The notes under the pieces are model-generated. The model was not told where the DNA came from and searched no databases. It saw only the letters and a list, made by a program, of their open reading frames with translations. This document shows positions 55,162-64,000 of a stretch of DNA of 64,000 bases, piece by piece. Both the position numbers and the translations under genes were made by a program. The stretch is from Eutreptiella sp. 'Long Island Sound 2002'. Taxonomy: Eukaryota > Euglenozoa > Euglenophyceae > Eutreptiales > Eutreptiaceae. The first letter of the stretch is position 1. Each line of letters begins with the position of its first letter. The DNA is taken from assembly GCA_964036045.1 (NCBI GenBank), contig OZ038382.1:75750687-75814686 (forward strand). The letters run 5' to 3'.

Positions 55162-55339
55162 ACCCTCACACCGTCCCCCTCACACCCAGCGGTTGCTCTC
55201 TGGGCAGGGATGACATAATGATGCATGCACACACGCACTGCTTCGCCTGTATGCCTGACCCCTTTATTGACATCGCAGAATCCCTGTACCCAATAGGCCT
55301 TTAGTTCCACAGACCCCCCCCTCCAGATCCGAGCTCTGC

Positions 55340-55570
55340 ATGACCAAATGGGGCCAGCTTTACGAAGTGCAGACCTCACAGACCATTGACCGGAAGGAAC
55401 GCCACCAACCCCATACCATTCACCCCATGGATATTGGAAAGGTGTGGACCACTGCCAATGAGGCCCAAATGCAGCTGGCCCTGCACCTGTACAGACATAA
55501 AGGACAAGCCAGCAGTAGAATTGAGAGGGAGGGACTTTCGCCTGACCTGATCCTCAGTACTATTGAGTAA
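55340..55570 (+). CDS. Candidate exon, helical protein fragment
   Basis: After an acceptor-like CCCCCCCTCCAG the frame gives ELCMTKWGQLYEVQTSQTID, HPMDIGKVWTTANEAQMQLA and LYRHKGQASSRIEREGLSPD, stopping at 55570. Composition is convincingly protein-like along the full length. No family was recognised. Confidence 0.45.
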   Translation: MTKWGQLYEVQTSQTIDRKERHQPHTIHPMDIGKVWTTANEAQMQLALHLYRHKGQASSRIEREGLSPDLILSTIE

Positions 55571-56330
55571 ATGCACCCAAGCGACTTCTGGAATGAGAAT
55601 TGAATTGTGGGCGATGAAGACCGTGGTGTGGCAGGCGCGGTTGGAGCAAGCAAACCTGACCATTTGTGGCCCTTTGCACAGTCCCCCCCCCCTGGGAGGG
55701 GGGAGGGCGCACCGTTATTTGCCCCCAAAGTCCACGGCGCCAAAGAATAATTTCCCTCTAGTCAATGTAGTTGCCCTGCAAAGGTCAGGTTTGTGTCCCA
55801 GTGCATAGTCCCCCCCAGCGGGGGCGTCATTGGGTGGCCTTGGGTGGGGGCAACCGTTGTTCCTTCTGGGGGAATGTGCAGCGGGGGGGGGCAGATGGGG
55901 CCCACACAGTTGGCACAGTGGGGCACAGGGGCACAACCACAACATGTGAATGAATGAAGAATGCATGATGGAGAGCAAGCTGTACGGTCATGAAAGTCAC
56001 AGCGACCTGAATGCGCCATCCGTCTTCCAACCGCCAGGGCGAAGATCGGCTGGGAATAAATCCAGCTGCAGCAATGGAAGAACTGTGGGGCTCAACTGAA
56101 AAACCATCAATAACAGACAAGCCTTGATGATGGATTGGGCTTCAAAGACGTGGAACACCGATAGCGATCGACGAGAACGGGGTCACAAGGAACCTCACGC
56201 GTTTTCTACAAACTGACGTAGCTGTCTGCTCTGGCCAGTCTGACCTTTTGGGGTCCGGAACGGTACCCGAAACTGGTTCACTGGTGAATTCTCATGCAGC
56301 TGTGGCCTCGGCGGTCTTGCTCTGATTTCT
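55571..56330. other. No recognised gene
   Basis: C-run rich at 55682 and G-run rich at 55881. Two copies of an element with CAAACCTGACC / CAGGTTTGTGTCC and CAGTCCCCCCC (55650-55690 and 55785-55820) are partly inverted. Nothing else was seen. Confidence 0.4.
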
Positions 56331-56543
56331 GTGAAGCAAGTTGCGCTGGATCACTTCGGAATGGCACAGTTTGCATGCTCACTTGTAATTCTGCAGCTAA
56401 GACCAGAGCACCCCGATAAAAATCAATCAATCAATGAGGCATCAATAGATGCGTGGAGCAGGGATGTCCTCAGATGCTTGAAGTGGCGGGCTGGTTACAC
56501 CCTGTGCTCAGTGAGAAGTCCAGTGGACCTTGATTCAGACTAA
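56331..56543 (+). CDS. Candidate exon, unknown
   Basis: Open frame MKQVALDHFGMAQFACSLV, PDKNQSINEASIDAWSRDVL and WRAGYTLCSVRSPVDLDSD, ending at 56543. Length and composition suggest a terminal exon. It lies 0.8 kb after the 55340 exon and may belong to the same gene, but that exon ends in its own stop codon. Confidence 0.4.
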   Translation: MKQVALDHFGMAQFACSLVILQLRPEHPDKNQSINEASIDAWSRDVLRCLKWRAGYTLCSVRSPVDLDSD

Positions 56544-57330
56544 GAGTTTCTGCAGTGCTTCTGGTCAGGTCAGTAAGACTTGACTCTGGGGCTTGTGACA
56601 CCATCAGTCACAAGGCTTCCACAGCCCACGGCAACAGTTGAGATATATCTCCCACAGAATAATCATACTCCTTTGGAATCGACGTTTTGCAGTGAGCCTC
56701 CCCTTGGCTGGGGTATTGTTGGGCTGTGTCCTCTGTTTCCTTTGTCTCCTTGTCGGCACTGTGGGGTTGGACATTGGGCAGCATCCAGGTCCTGGAGTGG
56801 CGTTTGGTGAACTTGACAGGGCCCCCCTTGGAGAATTAGGTGCACAACGCATGCATCGCGCGCAGCGGGCACGTAGCGCTTGCATAGTGTGCACTTCCCT
56901 GGGCAACATTCGGGAACTTTAGGGAAAATCAGGGTTTACGTGAATATTCTTGTACTTCATGGTATAACCCCCGGGGGGGGGGGGGGTTCTCAAAAATCTG
57001 ATACCATGAGGGGTTTCGGAACCCCCCCCCCTTGTTTGAAAATGGCCCAAGGGGGGGTTTTAAGGGTGTTTTTCAATGCAAGCACACCATTTGTGCGAAT
57101 TTTTTTTGGTGATATTCTTTTGGGCTGCATACCCAGAGACTTGTCCTTGTCACCAATGCAGCCACTTTTGATTTTGTCCCCCTTTGTTTGGGGATCCCCG
57201 AGAATACAGGGGTGACGTAGCATTTCCGCCCTCTTTTGGGCCCCCGAGAAGGCAGGGGAGGCAGCCACTTCTGATTTTGTCCCCCTTTGTTTGGGGATTC
57301 CCAAGAATGCAGGGGTGACGACCCCTTTGT
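56544..57330. repeat. Non-coding, with repeat shared with 28.9-29.2 kb
   Basis: 57150-57320 contains two units with TTCTGATTTTGTCCCCCTTTGTTTGGGGAT and CCGAGAAGGCAGGGG, matching the unit at 28850-29210. G- and C-runs at about 56973 and 57023 precede it, as at the other locus. No gene was seen in 56544-57150. Confidence 0.6.
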
Positions 57331-58350
57331 TTGGCACCGGACACCAAAGGAGAAGAGGATACTGGCCCCACTGATGCTTGTGCCTTGGAATCGTGGTTAC
57401 GTTGCCATGGTTCTGACTGGAATACAGCTTATGTCCCATGCGCCAATGGGAGCACTATGCATATTACACAGCTTGTCAATGAATATTTCAATGGCAATGT
57501 GGAACATGCATCAACCGACCGCCTGCGGCGCATGGCAAACACTGCCCGGTTTGGACATACCCCCACAAACCCTGACAATGTTGCATTGCGTAACACTGGC
57601 AATGTCGATGAAGATGCCGTCACTGTTGGGGCTATTTTTCCGGCCCTAATGACCTTCATATGGGGCCAGCATCGGACATGTTCCGTGGGCACGTTTAGTT
57701 TTTCATGGTGCACGGTTGATGGTGCACAGGTGTATGGTACCACGAAGGAGGCCCTTGGGACACGACATGCCATTCCCGTGGCGGGTCAATTTTTGCCCTT
57801 TGTTGCAACCACCAATCATCCGACCTTGTTGTAGTGGACTGGACGCTTTGGTCCGCAATGTCAATTTCGGAGTAGCCATGTGGTGTTTTTGGATGCCCAA
57901 ATGGATGGCGATGGTCGTTGGATCATTCCAGTGGGCACGTTATCTGCCTTTTTGAAAACGGCACAGGTGCCAAATTGTCCCCAGTTGCGTGCAGAGCCCT
58001 ATGCTGGTGTGGCACATACCAGTGTGTGACCCGCATAAGAAGTCTGTTTGTTTTGTGGGGTGGCCATTGCTTTGGCAAGGATGCACAATCATGTGGCCGT
58101 GCACTTGCAAAGGGAAGAGGTGGTAGTTGACCCCAAGATGCGGGGTGAGGCAGAACCTTGTGGATTTTGTGGTCGTAGTACAAGCACGTGCACGACGAGT
58201 ATTGTGCGGAAGAAAATCAACACCACGTGCCCGTTTGTAGTCACGCTGGAGCCAGCCGTGGCCATGTGCAAGCAGGAAAACATGCCCCGTGAATGTCCTG
58301 TTCCTGGGTGCAGCGCGACCCCCTGGTTTTTGAACATCAAAACTCACTAG
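57331..58350 (+). pseudogene. Transposon-type protein with C-terminal zinc motif, broken
   Basis: A single frame runs 57331-58350 with a TAG at 57832-57834 and a TGA and a TAA near 58027-58035, where a frame change is also likely. Before the stops it reads SWLRCHGSDWNTAYVPCANG, TDRLRRMANTARFGHTPTNP and TCSVGTFSFSWCTVDGAQV. After the TAG it reads SHVVFLDAQMDGDGRWIIPV. The C-terminus has EPCGFCGRSTSTC, then Cys at TTCPF, then PRECPVPGC and WFLNIKTH, so about seven Cys and a final His suited to zinc binding. Similar CGFCG...C...C...W-x-x-N-x-x-x-H endings occur in proteins of protist and fungal mobile elements, by recollection only. No start was fixed. Confidence 0.5.
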
Positions 58351-58413
58351 GCACGGTGCCATCCCATGGTGCCACCAAACACCCTTGATTTGACTGGGTT
58401 GTAGTTAGCAGGG

Positions 58414-58787
58414 ATGATGCCAAAAAAAAGGAGCGTGCCAAAAAAAGTCCCTGCGGTTATGAAACCGAAGATCTCTTTGAAGGTGGCACAGGCGGTTGAT
58501 AGCAAGGCTACGTCTTACTCTGAAGCCTCGCTTGGCCGCTCGGATTGGGAATGGAAGCCAGAGGAGGATGCAAGCTCCGCGGCTGATTCTGATTTGTCTA
58601 GTGGTAGCGAGACCTCGGCATGTTCCAAAGATGCTAATACCTCTTCTTCTTCCTTGTCGGCCTCCCTTATTCAGGGTAGGAAGTTCTCCCCAAAAAGAAG
58701 GCGGTGAAGGCCAAGGGCACAAAGCGGCCCACTACCACTGCCACGCTCCGTGCTAAACAGCGATGCACGCCTAGGCGCAAGAAGTAG
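58414..58787 (+). CDS. Small Lys/Ser-rich basic protein, one frame change
   Basis: Starts MMPKKRSVPKKVPAVMKPK, continues with a Ser/Asp/Glu-rich middle (DASSAADSDLSSGSE) to about 58675, and appears to shift frame at a GGTAGG near 58674. The second frame then gives LPKKKAVKAKGTKRP and a basic end (QRCTPRRKK) with a stop at 58785-58787. Basic ends and an acidic-Ser centre suggest a DNA- or chromatin-binding protein. It follows the zinc-motif pseudogene by 64 bp on the same strand and may be the next gene of one element. A small intron at the shift cannot be excluded. Confidence 0.45.
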
Positions 58788-58924
58788 GGTGCCCTCTCCT
58801 TCTCCTTCCCTTGCAGCGGCATGGGCGTTAGGGCCGGAAGGCCCACACAATGGCACGGGGAGGAAGGCGTGGCCCGCCATAGCCTTAAGGGCCTCCCGAG
58901 TGGCGTTGGCCGACCAGTATAGTA

Positions 58925-59130
58925 TCACACACACACACACACACACACACCTTCCTTTATCCCCCCCCGCCCCAGATTGCATTTCTCACCCCATGCTGTA
59001 TTTCTAACCCCATGGGGTAATTCGAACCCCATGACAACCTCGGTGACCCGCCCACCCCTTATGCAGTTCTAACCCCATGGTGTATTTCCAACCCCATGGT
59101 GTATTTCGGACCCCATGACCGCCTCGGTGA
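58925..59130. repeat. (CA)n and AACCCCATGGTGTATTTC tandem units
   Basis: (CA)13 at about 58925-58950 is followed by five imperfect units of AACCCCATGGTGTATTTC interleaved with two ACCCCATGAC(A/C)(A/G)CCTCGGTGACCC units. Confidence 0.7.
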
Positions 59131-60792
59131 CCCACAGTCCCGAGGTTTCTAGTACCCATCGCCGGAAATACCCAAGCCAATAAACCCTACCCAACAAATG
59201 GGTAGGGGCGGTGCGAATTGTTGGATCACACCTGGGCTGCATGCATACCCAACCGTTGGGAGGTGCCCGACACGATGTGACAATCGTAATGTATTCCATT
59301 TTGTGTGCATAGATTGTAACATCTTAGGCCACCGGGTCCATTTTGGGCTTGCCAAGGGGGCTAGGGGGGCTAGGGTGCTGTTCTCGCGGACGATACCCCC
59401 GCGCAGCGAAAAACCCCCTTAACCCCCCCACCGGCCCCACAACCCCCCCCCTTTTTAGATTTGGCTCTGGGGGTTTTTTAATCAGGATATCCGATTTTTG
59501 AGAACCCCCCCCCCTGGAATAACCGTTTACAAAAAAGGTACAAAAACCTCATATTGGGCCCTGTGGTGCCCCTTGCCTCATTGTCGCCCCCTGCCTGCCC
59601 CTCCAAGGCACCTCCAAAGCCACTCGGCCATCCAGGAGTGCACCACAGTCTCGGGCTCCCTCATGATCAATTGTGGTCCACTTTGATTCCCTCTCAATAG
59701 GCTGGCGTGAAAACCCTAACCTGGGAATGGGGCCACAGCAAGGGATGATGTGCTCTTGGGATCTCATTTCCGGCACTTTGAGTTTGGAGTGCCACACAAA
59801 CACGGATGAACCCTGCAATCTTCCTGGAAGACCTTCCCCTCCCGAACCTCAGGGCTGAGAGGAGTCCAGACCTGATTTTGCGGTACCCTACCTCACATTA
59901 GAATAACCTTCCTTTGTGGGGCCTACAATATAGAAGATGCGTCGGTGAATATGCCAGTTTGGACCCTGCAACCCGTTTCTTTGGATGGCATTTCTGTGCC
60001 TTGGTCATATTTACAGGCCAGCATCCACACGCGCAAGTGTCCGGCCCTCGTGAGACCTCCACCGGCGAATAAAAAAGGGCCAATCAGCTGAACATGTGAA
60101 AAGAAAAGGACAGTTCATCGGACAGCCCGTCTAACTCCTCCGATTGGTGTTCCCCTTCCCCCCGCAAAACATTCAAACTATTTGCAGGCGAAACTTTTAC
60201 CCTAGTTTTTTTAACCCTCCACCATAATTTTGTTAACCCTCGAGACAACTCCAAACGAAACTAACAACACCTGCAGGTTTTTCTTTGTATCTTTGTAACA
60301 CAGCAACTCGATTCGGTAGAATTTTTTTTGCATGCATCGTCTTGAGGGGTTTGAGGGCCTTTAGTGGGACACATAAATCCCAGTCATTTGGTGAGGCTTG
60401 AGGGCCCGTAGGGGTACACATGAAGCTCAGTCATTTGGCAAAGGGATTCTGCCAGAAAAGAGGCCAGGGTAGGGTGCATGCAAGTGTCATCATTTTGCAT
60501 GCCCCGGATTGACCAGGGGGCCGCGTGCCCTTCGACACAAATACTGCCGATACCAACGCCCCTCCCACTGGCACTCCCTCACGACCCCCCTGAAGGGGCT
60601 TCTGCACCCAGAACCCCATTGGGGTCTGGCTGACAACAGGTTAACCCGCATGCTGGAGTTAATTTGCCGGAACACGGCACACATTTTCTAAGCCATGGAA
60701 TTGTTCACAGGAAAATGAAAGGAAAATGGCAACAGCTAGGCTTACGTGGTTGGTGATGGCTGTCTGAGTTACCCTCGAATGGTGCTGTCATT
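59131..60792. other. No recognised gene
   Basis: Short frames only. C-runs lie at 59445 and 59506. A plus frame at 59198-59422 with two Cys pairs is too weak to call. Confidence 0.45.
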
Positions 60793-61159
60793 CTACGGTG
60801 TGCCACCTCCAGTAGCTGTGCCAATATCATTGTAGTTGGGTGTGCTGAAATAGAAGGAGGCTCCTGTTGGGGAATAGGCAATGTGCTGAGCAGCCTGCAC
60901 CACGAATGTGTAACACTTAGTGGTCTGCAATCTACTGGTCCCATGTCACATTTTCCACGTCAGTGGTGGTGAGCACCCGCTGAACTTCACTGTCCTGCGA
61001 AAGACTTCCGGTGAAGCATGCCGCCGCCGCCGCCGCAGCATGGGAAGGATGCCAAGGGGCTGAAGCAGAACCTGTGAGCAGAACAAGAGTCCCACTCACA
61101 TCAACCAAAAACACTTTTTTCGACCATTCCTGGACAAGCAGTTTAGACACTTTCTGCAC
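60793..61159 (-). CDS. Minus-strand exon(s) of an unknown protein
   Basis: Reading leftward from ATG 61159 the frame gives MQKVSKLLVQEWSKKVFLVD, then a hydrophobic stretch, an eight-Ala run from CCG/GCC repeats, and EVQRVLTTTDVENVTWD. A one-base frame change near 60938 leads to QTTKCYTFVVQAAQHIAYSP, then GASFYFSTPNYNDIGTATGG and a stop at 60793. The second part looks like a beta-rich extracellular or enzyme domain end. An acceptor-like TTAGTCTGTGCAG precedes the first part on the minus strand, so it may be internal. No family was recognised. Confidence 0.4.
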
Positions 61160-61302
61160 AGACTAACTAGTGCGTCCACCTGAAAGTATGAACCGGGTAA
61201 CTTACCAAGCGTTATGGCATCCCCCACCCCCGACCCCCACCCACCTCTCCCCCATTGTCTTTTCTTGAAGGTGGTTTCTTTTGCTGTTTCGATCCTGGCA
61301 TC

Positions 61303-62610
61303 ATGTCATCTGAAGGATCGGCGCTGAAGCGGTGCTGCTTCATCTGTTGCATTGCGGTCATGCTGCTCCTCATTTGTCTCATTCCGTTTGCAGATGTGAA
61401 CCGGGGGTCTCCTGACGCAGAGCACGATGAAGCCATTTCTGAGCCAATGGTCGCTGCTGCAACTGAGACTGCAGATACTCGGGACAAACGTGCAGTGAAA
61501 CTCTCTCTCAAAGTGGCTCACGAGGCTACAGATGCTCGGGACAAAGCTGTGGTCGCCCAAGAAGCGGCGGTGGCTGCGGGAATGGTCGCAGTCGACAGAG
61601 CTCCTTTGCAAGAAATAGACCTGAACGAGCTGGGGCCTCCAGAACAAAAGGCACCACAAACCACCGATGCAACGGCCCCTCTGACCGGTGCCGTGAAGCA
61701 GAATGGCCCCGAGGAGGTGCCTGTGGACGAAGTCGTTGAGGAGCCCTCCGAGCAGCAGATTGCTGATGCAGTTGCTGCCGCGGCTGAGAAGGCAGCAGAC
61801 CAGAGTGATAGGGCAGCAGCAGCAGCAGCAGCAGCCGCAAGTCCAGTCGCTCTCGCCGCGAACGTTGCCGCAAAACGCGAGAAACCTGCTGAACAGGCAC
61901 CTCTTACTCCGGCTGCTCAAGTGATGCCAGCAGCAGAAGCCGCTCCAGCCGCTCCCCCGGCTGAGAGGGCTGTAGAGCCAGCAGCTGAACCCCCTGCTGA
62001 GAAGTCGGCGGAGCCAGCAACTGCACCGGAGAAGGCTGCAAAGCGACCAGCAGGGGCCGCAGAGACAGCAGCGGCACCTGTTGAGAAGGCAGCTGAATTG
62101 GCCGCTGCACCAGCCGAGAAGGCTGCCGAGCCAGCGGCTCCTGTGCCTGTGACACCTCATTCTTCCCAGAAGGCTTCTGAGTTGGCAATCGCACCCACTG
62201 GCTCAGCGACAGCTGCCGTTGCTGAAAAGGCGGCAGAGCAGGCGGCTGCTACTCCTGCTGCTGAGAAGGCGGTACATCATCCAGGGGCTGCCAGTGTCGC
62301 ATCCAAAAAGGATGCACAAAATGGCCCACCGATCTATTTCCTGCAGTTTGAGGGCCCCCCTGGTCTAAACAGGACTGAAGACGGCAAGTGGTCCATCAAG
62401 AGTCCTGTTTTCTGCCTGTCGCTCCTGACGGCGGCTTACCATAAGGTCGATCTCCACATCATTGGTCCTGGTCGGGTGCTGCAGGACCAGAAGGCGGGCA
62501 AGGGCCCGGCGCTGCTGCAATACATCTCCAAGATCCCTGACGGCAGCCTGGTCATCTTCTATGATGCCCAGGATGTCTTTGTGCTGCACAACACGGCTGC
62601 AATCCTGGAG
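61303..62610 (+). CDS. Type II membrane protein with glycosyltransferase-like domain, first exon(s)
   Basis: The first ATG at 61303 gives a short basic N-terminus (SALKRCC) and one membrane segment (CFICCIAVMLLLICLIPFA), typical of Golgi type II proteins. Residues about 60-340 form a long Ala/Glu/Lys/Pro-rich stalk of EKAAEPAA-type repeats. The lumenal part begins PPIYFLQFEG and includes VFCLSLLTAAYHKVDLHIIGPG, LLQYISKIPDGSLVIFYDAQDVFVLH and AAILE. It resembles the N-terminal glycosyltransferase domain of PLOD/collagen-glucosyltransferase proteins, in which an acidic D-x-x-D patch binds metal. That match is from memory of the family pattern. The exon ends at 62610 before GTCTGC, followed by CT-rich intron sequence. 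The rest lies beyond the window. Confidence 0.6.
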
Positions 62611-64000
62611 GTCTGCCACTCACTGTCTCTCTCCCTCTCCATCTCCCTCTCTCTCTATCTCTCCCTGTTGCTCCCCCTTGCTCTCGTGCACGTGGGCCAC
62701 CCTTCCTTCTCTTTCTCCCTTTTTGCTCACCCTCTCTCTCTCATTTTCCTCCATTTTCTCACTCCCCCTAAATCATTTCTTCTTTCCCTATTTCTTCCTC
62801 TCCGTCTCTTGCTCGCTTGCTTTTGCTTTCCACTTGCTTGTTGCTCTCTCTGTCTTGCTCTCTCTTGCACACTGTCTGCCTGTACATGCACACATTTCAT
62901 CATATGCATGGCTTTGGTGACATACGTCGTGTTAAGAATGTCTCCACATATGTCCCTGAGCGGACCCATGGCGCCCCCGCAACATGACACCATATTTGCC
63001 TGTGTATCCTCCCTGAGTAGGGCTGTCACATGTCCCTTCGTGTCACCTGGGTATTGTCCCCACAGTGTAATGGCCATCCCAGTTGTGTCAAGATTGCCTG
63101 GCAACTTTCTCTCTGCTCGATGTAATGGATACCTTGCCCTTTGCAAGTGGCAAGGTTTGTCAAGGCCGAGGATGTGTGCACCCGACTAATTGCTTGGCTG
63201 ACCTGCTTCCCTGTGTTGTGCTATCATTTTAGTTTGTGCCACCCACATGTGGATTTTTGATCAGATTTTGCCAGATTGGGGGAATGCTTCCTGGTGATGG
63301 CGCCCGTAGGGATATTGTATGGGTATCTCTTGTGGAGCACCCACGTAGTAGACCTGGATCACCCCCCCCCCCCTGTTCCGCAACCGCCAGGTAACCACCG
63401 GGCTAGAAACCCACTCACCAGATGTTGTTCCCAAAGACCGAGAACCAACCCCACTCTCAACCATTAAAGACTCTGAACTACGCAACATTTCATTTGTGCT
63501 TGCTCAGCTGACAGTATGGAGTCCAGGTTCTAGATTTAGTTCACATGGGACTTGGTTGCTGACAGCACCCCAGTCCTCATGTGGCAAGAGAAATATCACA
63601 TCTTGCTGAGCCACAGCCAATCCATGCCATGCTGCTGGGAGAGGGTCCGGCTCTTCCCTAGGGACCCCAGCTACTCCTCTCCAACAAGAGCCTTCACATT
63701 GCACCTCATAAACATGAGAGAGGGGTTTCCTGGGTAACATAATGAGGGCAAGGGCCCTTGGCCAATCCCCAATAACATGAGCCTTCAAATGTGCAGTTCA
63801 AGTCATGCTACGTGCACAAGCTTATGCAATAACTGGGTGGCCTTTGAGGCACTGCGTACTTTTTTGGGGTTTTAAGTACAGAAATGGCCAAGTTTGATAG
63901 CATTTGCACTCATTGCCACAGAAATGCTTTTCCTGTAGCATGTGCGGCACACAATTGCCATAATTATCTGAGTGCATGGAACTAGTATTTGTACACACAT
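62611..64000 (+). other. Probable intron of the glycosyltransferase-like gene
   Basis: 62611-62880 is dominated by TCTCTC/CCTCTC tracts; the remainder has no recognisable continuation of the protein. A T-rich acceptor-like site (TATCATTTTAG, about 63224-63234) is followed by no frame matching the expected domain. A C-run lies at 63362-63373. Confidence 0.45.

Noticed and set aside
7879-57834. Reassignment of TAG as a sense codon
   Set aside because: Where a homologous copy exists (7879 against TTG in copy C) the stop is a plain nonsense mutation, and TGA/TAA also interrupt frames. Expected residues at the TAG sites are not consistent.
63190-64000. Second exon of the glycosyltransferase-like gene
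   Set aside because: An acceptor-like site exists, but no frame after it continues the expected domain.

Overview
The window looks like nuclear DNA of a eukaryote, most likely a unicellular alga or other protist. It shows GT-AG introns, a PHD-type finger, a membrane-anchored glycosyltransferase-like exon, (CA)n/(TG)n microsatellites, G/C homopolymers of 8-15 bases and dense decayed mobile DNA. No bacterial operons, rRNA or credible tRNA genes were seen. The species cannot be fixed from sequence alone. Almost every recognisable gene carries an in-frame stop or a frame change, so most coding features are remnants.

Layout. 1-3.0 kb: GATC-rich repeats and poly-G. 3.0-7.4 kb: a reverse transcriptase ORF (3952-6300) bracketed by 205-bp inverted arms and by a 657-bp direct duplication of the start of a second gene family, here called F. 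6.7-22.45 kb: two tandem F copies; F encodes a protein whose second half looks like a 2-oxoglutarate/Fe(II) oxygenase followed by a Cys/His zinc motif. The first F copy is split by an 11.2-kb DNA transposon, here called T (8251-19473), with matching inverted ends, an apparent 2-bp CA target duplication and an uninterrupted comparison copy at about 21.79 kb. T carries its own oxygenase gene (15911-17252), a DDE-transposase-like gene (17436-19096) and arrays of a GTTATCGCG motif. Inside T lies a distinct 5.9-kb block, here called P (9559-15462): two broken genes plus thirteen copies of the 20-bp palindrome CTGGCCGAAATTTCGGCCAG, with clustered copies about 70 bp apart, single copies inside two introns, and a near-copy inside an exon. 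P is the strongest candidate for an undescribed system. 22.5-24.6 kb: the second F copy is followed by a remnant of the same transposase family, giving the same oxygenase-transposase gene order as T.

24.6-39.5 kb: poorly coding, with AT-rich intron-like islands, minus-strand fragments (24.6-26 kb, 27.9-28.7 kb, 31.8-32.3 kb), a plus-strand transposon-type pseudogene with one intron (34592-35519), tandem repeats (48 bp x7, 32 bp x5), a duplicated long repeat called X here (30.4-33.2 and 38.4-39.5 kb), and a 2.4-kb foldback element (35.7-38.15 kb). 39.5-64 kb: sparser; candidate exons at 40.6-43.1, 45.9-46.3, 49.5-49.8 (PHD), 54.8-56.5, 57.3-58.35 (zinc-motif pseudogene), 58.4-58.8 (small basic protein), 60.8-61.2 (minus) and 61.3-62.6 kb (type II membrane protein with a glycosyltransferase-like domain, continuing past the window).

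How parts relate. The T and F oxygenases are distant homologues, and both sit upstream of the same kind of transposase, so F plus the 23.3-kb remnant is probably an older relative of T. P looks nested in T, or is cargo of T; its palindromes may be binding sites for one of its own proteins. That last link is inference only.
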